Part shown: positions 61,230 through 64,000 of the stretch, one piece after another | Numbering within the stretch: position 1 is the stretch's first letter | How the letters are laid out: each line of letters starts with the position of its first letter | Assembly: GCA_003344405.1 (NCBI GenBank) | Contig: NOWV01000224.1 | Span: 1 to 64,000, forward strand | DNA: 64,000 bases | Source: Trichoplax sp. H2 | Taxonomy: Eukaryota > Placozoa > Uniplacotomia > Trichoplacea | Direction of reading: 5' to 3' | Notes under the pieces: generated by a model | What the model saw: the letters and a program-made list of their open reading frames with translations, nothing else | What the model was told of the DNA's origin: nothing | Databases searched by the model: none | Made by a program: the position numbers and the translations under genes

Positions 61230-62195
61230 CTAGGCTAGCTTTTGACGAATGATATCTTCCAATTTGACCGCATCAACAGCAAATTTACGGATACCTTCCG
61301 ATAATTTTTCAGTAGCCATTTGATCTTCATTCAATAACCAACGGAATTCAGATTCATTTAAAGAGATTTTGTCAGCGGATGATTGCTTGGCTATGTCGAC
61401 CGACAATTTGCGCGGCACCGATTGAGAAGAATTGGTTAGTTTTTCCAAAAGAGCAGGACTAATAGTCAAGAGATCACAACCAGCTAATTCAGTAATTTGA
61501 TCTGTGTTCCTAAATGATGCACCCATGACTTCCGTTTTGTAGCCGAACTTTTTGTAGTAATTGTAAATTTGTGTTACACTTTTTACGCCAGGATCTTGTG
61601 ATGGTTGAAAAGAAGACTGGCCAGTATTTTTGACATACCAGTCGAAAATTCTGCCGACAAAAGGTGAGATTAAGGTGACACCAGCTTCAGCACAGGCAAC
61701 TGCTTGAGCGAAAGAAAATAGTAATGTCATATTACAATGGACACCGTCTTCACTTTCTAATATTTTGCCGGCTTGGATGCCCTCCCATGTTGAGCTGAGC
61801 TTAATTAAGATTCTTTCCTTGTCAATTCCAATATCGTTGTACAACTGGATAAGACGGCGAGCACGTTGAAGCGAACCTTGGACATCGAAAGAAAGTCGGG
61901 CATCGACTTCCGTAGAGACGCGACCAGGGATTAACTTCAATATCTCTGCACCAAAGTTAACCGCTAATAAATCCATAGCCCATTCAATTTGGCCGTTGAT
62001 ATCGTCAGCGCGTTGTTTGGCTTCTTCGACTGCTTTCTCCAGTAAATGTTGGTATTCAGGCATTTTACATGCAGCCAAAATGAGCGAAGGATTGGTAGTT
62101 GAATCTTTAGGTGAATACTTGCCAATCGATTCGAAATCGCCAGTATCTGCTACCACGTAGGTATAGCCTTTGATTTGTTCTAAAGCTGAGCTCAT
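61230..62195 (-). CDS. TALDO1: Transaldolase
   Basis: A single intronless ORF of 321 aa, unlike the exon-rich neighbours. Transaldolase moves a three-carbon dihydroxyacetone unit between sugar phosphates (sedoheptulose 7-phosphate + glyceraldehyde 3-phosphate to erythrose 4-phosphate + fructose 6-phosphate) in the cytosolic non-oxidative pentose phosphate pathway. Nearly the whole protein matches animal TALDO1: VVADTGDF and [10 protein letters not shown] near the start, then [16 protein letters not shown], the active-site block [15 protein letters not shown] with Schiff-base Lys132, [30 protein letters not shown], and [17 protein letters not shown] near the end. Length is close to human (337 aa); the missing ~10-residue N-terminal tail is variable in the family. 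Lack of introns could mean ancestral intron loss or retroposition. The frame is intact and the gene looks functional. A CCAAT-rich satellite lies just upstream. Confidence 0.97.
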   Translation of the reverse strand: MSSALEQIKGYTYVVADTGDFESIGKYSPKDSTTNPSLILAACKMPEYQHLLEKAVEEAKQRADDINGQIEWAMDLLAVNFGAEILKLIPGRVSTEVDARLSFDVQGSLQRARRLIQLYNDIGIDKERILIKLSSTWEGIQAGKILESEDGVHCNMTLLFSFAQAVACAEAGVTLISPFVGRIFDWYVKNTGQSSFQPSQDPGVKSVTQIYNYYKKFGYKTEVMGASFRNTDQITELAGCDLLTISPALLEKLTNSSQSVPRKLSVDIAKQSSADKISLNESEFRWLLNEDQMATEKLSEGIRKFAVDAVKLEDIIRQKLA

Positions 62196-62439
62196 TTTCT
62201 TTCTGTGTGGTAATAGCTTGAAATGGATTCTTACCCTTACAAGATTGGAATGTAGTTAAGGTCAAGATGACGACGAGAAACGACGAGCTGGCAAGCTTGC
62301 AAAGTTCAGTCCAAGCAGAAGTTTTCTCTCCACCTTCTGAACAGCAAATCAATATACAAGCCCATACTAAAATACTATCGTCACCGTGGGGCTACAGCGC
62401 ATAGTCGTCCTTTTGCGCTTGCCCAGTCAGTCAGCTCAT
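62196..62439 (-). promoter_or_regulatory. Likely transaldolase promoter region
   Basis: About 240 bp lies between the transaldolase ATG (minus strand) and the satellite array. It must hold the 5' UTR and core promoter unless transcription starts within the array. No TATA box or initiator could be assigned with confidence. A minus-strand ORF overlapping the gene start (62107-62352) is out of frame with transaldolase and has no family match. Confidence 0.4.
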
Positions 62440-63640
62440 GGTCCAGGCACCGACCAGTACCATGGTACTGGTTGTTCGTCTTTTACTACACTACAGTACA
62501 CTGTGACCAGCTGACCATGGTGTCCAGGCACCGACCAGTACCATGGCATTAGCCATGACACCTTTTATGCGTCTTTTACCACTTAGTCTACTCTACTCTG
62601 TGACCGGCTGACCACGGTACACCGACCAGTGTCATGGCATTGGCCATGACACCTTTTATGCGTCTTTGACTACCCTATCTTGTGACCATCTGACCATGGT
62701 ACACCGACCAGTACCATGGTATTGGCCATGACACCTTTTATGCGTCTTTGACTACTTTACTCTGTGACCGGCTGACCCCAGTACCATGCCATTGGCCATG
62801 ACACCTTTTATGCGTCCTTGACTACTCTACTCTGTAACCGGCTGACCAGTGACCATGGTGACCAGTACCATGCCATTGGCCATGACACCTTTTATGCGTC
62901 TTTGACTACTCTATCCTGTGACCATCTGACCATGGTACACCGACCAGTACCTTGGCATTGGACATGACACCTTTTATGCGTCTTTGACTACTTTACTCTG
63001 TGACCGGCTGACCAGTACCATGCCATTGGCCATGACACCTTTTATGCGTCTTTGACTATTCTACTCTGTAACCGGCTGACCATGGTGACCAGTACCATGC
63101 CATTGGCCATGACACCTTTTATGCGTCTTTGACTACTCTACTCTGTGACCGGCTGACCATGGTGACCAGTACCATGCCATTGGCCATGACACCTTTTATG
63201 CGTCTTTGACTAATCTATCCTGTGACCGGCTGACCATGGTGACCAGTCCATGCCATTGGCCATGACACCTTTTATGCGTCTTTGACTACTCTATCCTGTG
63301 ACCATCTGACATGGTACACCGACCAGTACTATGCCATTGGCCATGACACCTTTTATGCGTCTTTGACTACTCTACTCTGTGACCGGCTGACCATGGTGAC
63401 CAGTACCATGCCATTGGCCATGACACCTTTTATGCGTCTTTGACTACTTTACTCTGTGACCGGCTGACCATGGTGACCAGTACTATGCCATTGGCCATGA
63501 CACCTTTTATGCGTCTTTGACTACTCTACTCTGTGACCGGCTGACCATGGTGACCAGTACCATGCCATTGGCCATGACACCTTTTATGCGTCTTTGACTA
63601 CTCTATCCTGTGACCAGCTGACCATGGTGACCAATGTCAG
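62440..63640. repeat. Satellite, ~77-bp unit (61-90), about 14 copies, with CCAAT boxes
   Basis: Each unit reads approximately ACCAGTACCATGCCATTGG, CCATGACACCTTTTATGCG, TCTTTGACTACTCTACTCTG, TGACCGGCTGACCATGGTG. The TTTTATGCGTC segment recurs at about 62566, 62655, 62736, 62806, 62892, 62977, 63038, 63118, 63197, 63269, 63354, 63430, 63507 and 63587. On the minus strand about ten copies contain GGCCAATGG, a perfect match to the NF-Y consensus RRCCAATSR. GC content is higher than the surroundings and homogenisation is strongest in the right half. No ORF persists through it. Confidence 0.95.
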
Positions 63641-63792
63641 GTCGTCACTGACCATTGTACCAAGATGAGAGGTCATTTTTGTTGATTTTACTCAGGCGCT
63701 TTTCGCTTGCTGGCCCACTGTAGGTGACAGTATGAGATTTTGCTTGTTGACCACCATCCGGTTGAAATGGCCTCCATAGGCATAAGTCCACA

Positions 63793-64000
63793 ATGGTCAC
63801 GCCAGGTCAAGAAGCTCCTCGATCAAGTCTGCTGCTGGCCAATTTCCACTCTACATCAATACTAACTACAGTAAACTACCTAGGTCCAATCCATTATCTA
63901 GCTTACTTTTCTTCCCATCATGGCCAAATCAACTCTATAGAAGAAGAGCAATATCTCCCAATCTCTTTTGACATTGTGGATACCGTAAGTGGGCAGTTGG
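63793..64000 (+). CDS. Open frame running off the right edge (weak)
   Basis: From an ATG at 63793 the frame stays open for 69 codons to the window end. It starts MVTPGQEAPRSSLLL, contains NYLGPIHYLAYFSSHHG and ends FDIVDTVSGQL. A consensus-like donor (ACC/GTAAGT, about 63983) lies near the end, so this may be a first exon. I do not recognise a family. The region next to the satellite has higher GC, which lengthens chance ORFs. Confidence 0.2.
   Translation, partial: MVTPGQEAPRSSLLLANFHSTSILTTVNYLGPIHYLAYFSSHHGQINSIEEEQYLPISFDIVDTVSGQL

Noticed and set aside
1-64000. tRNA/rRNA genes, CRISPR arrays, bacterial operons, viral or reverse-transcriptase genes
   Set aside because: No B-box or cloverleaf, no spacer-repeat array, no operon layout and no polymerase or integrase motifs were recognised by eye; a tRNAscan or profile search could still find something short or decayed.

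Overview
This is a stretch of an intron-rich, AT-rich animal nuclear genome. Six genes were recognised by translating exons in all frames and comparing them, from memory, with known metazoan families. Many short exons sit in introns of about 50 bp to 4 kb with GT-AG borders. The families are all animal ones (CECR2, BLTP3/UHRF1BP1, fatty acyl-CoA reductase, EOGT, SETDB1, transaldolase). Intron density, base composition and telomere-like TTAGGG units fit an early-branching metazoan. A placozoan such as Trichoplax or Hoilungia is my best guess, but this is inference; no similarity search was run.

Layout, left to right. 1-231: C-terminal coding remnant of a gene running off the left edge. 2.4-3.3 kb: GTAC-rich repeats. 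3.8-14.5 kb (+): CECR2-like bromodomain remodelling subunit, 14 phase-consistent exons, 984 aa. 14.5-20.5 kb: gene-poor, with an ATT microsatellite and a duplicated block. 20.5-28.6 kb (+): BLTP3-type bridge-like lipid transfer protein, first exon not found. 28.6-38.3 kb: gene-poor, with two large tandem-repeat fields, a small palindromic insertion and a few weak ORFs. 38.4-42.0 kb (+): fatty acyl-CoA reductase, 12 exons, 526 aa. 43.3-45.5 kb (-): EOGT, 4 exons, 537 aa, ending in KTEL. 46.1-52.7 kb: a strong hairpin followed by five different tandem-repeat families and a 20-N assembly gap inside a duplicated segment. 53.4-60.0 kb (+): SETDB1-type H3K9 methyltransferase, at least 26 exons. 61.2-62.2 kb (-): intronless transaldolase. 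62.5-63.6 kb: a ~77-bp satellite upstream of transaldolase whose units carry CCAAT boxes.

The genes do not form one pathway. CECR2 and SETDB1 are chromatin proteins, BLTP3 and FAR act in lipid biology, EOGT glycosylates secreted EGF repeats in the ER, and transaldolase belongs to the pentose phosphate pathway. FAR/EOGT and SETDB1/transaldolase are convergent pairs. I found no clear new multi-gene system. The most unusual items are the CCAAT-box satellite, the 50-bp palindrome flanked by 7-bp direct repeats, the 86-nt hairpin, and the repeat cluster with its gap.
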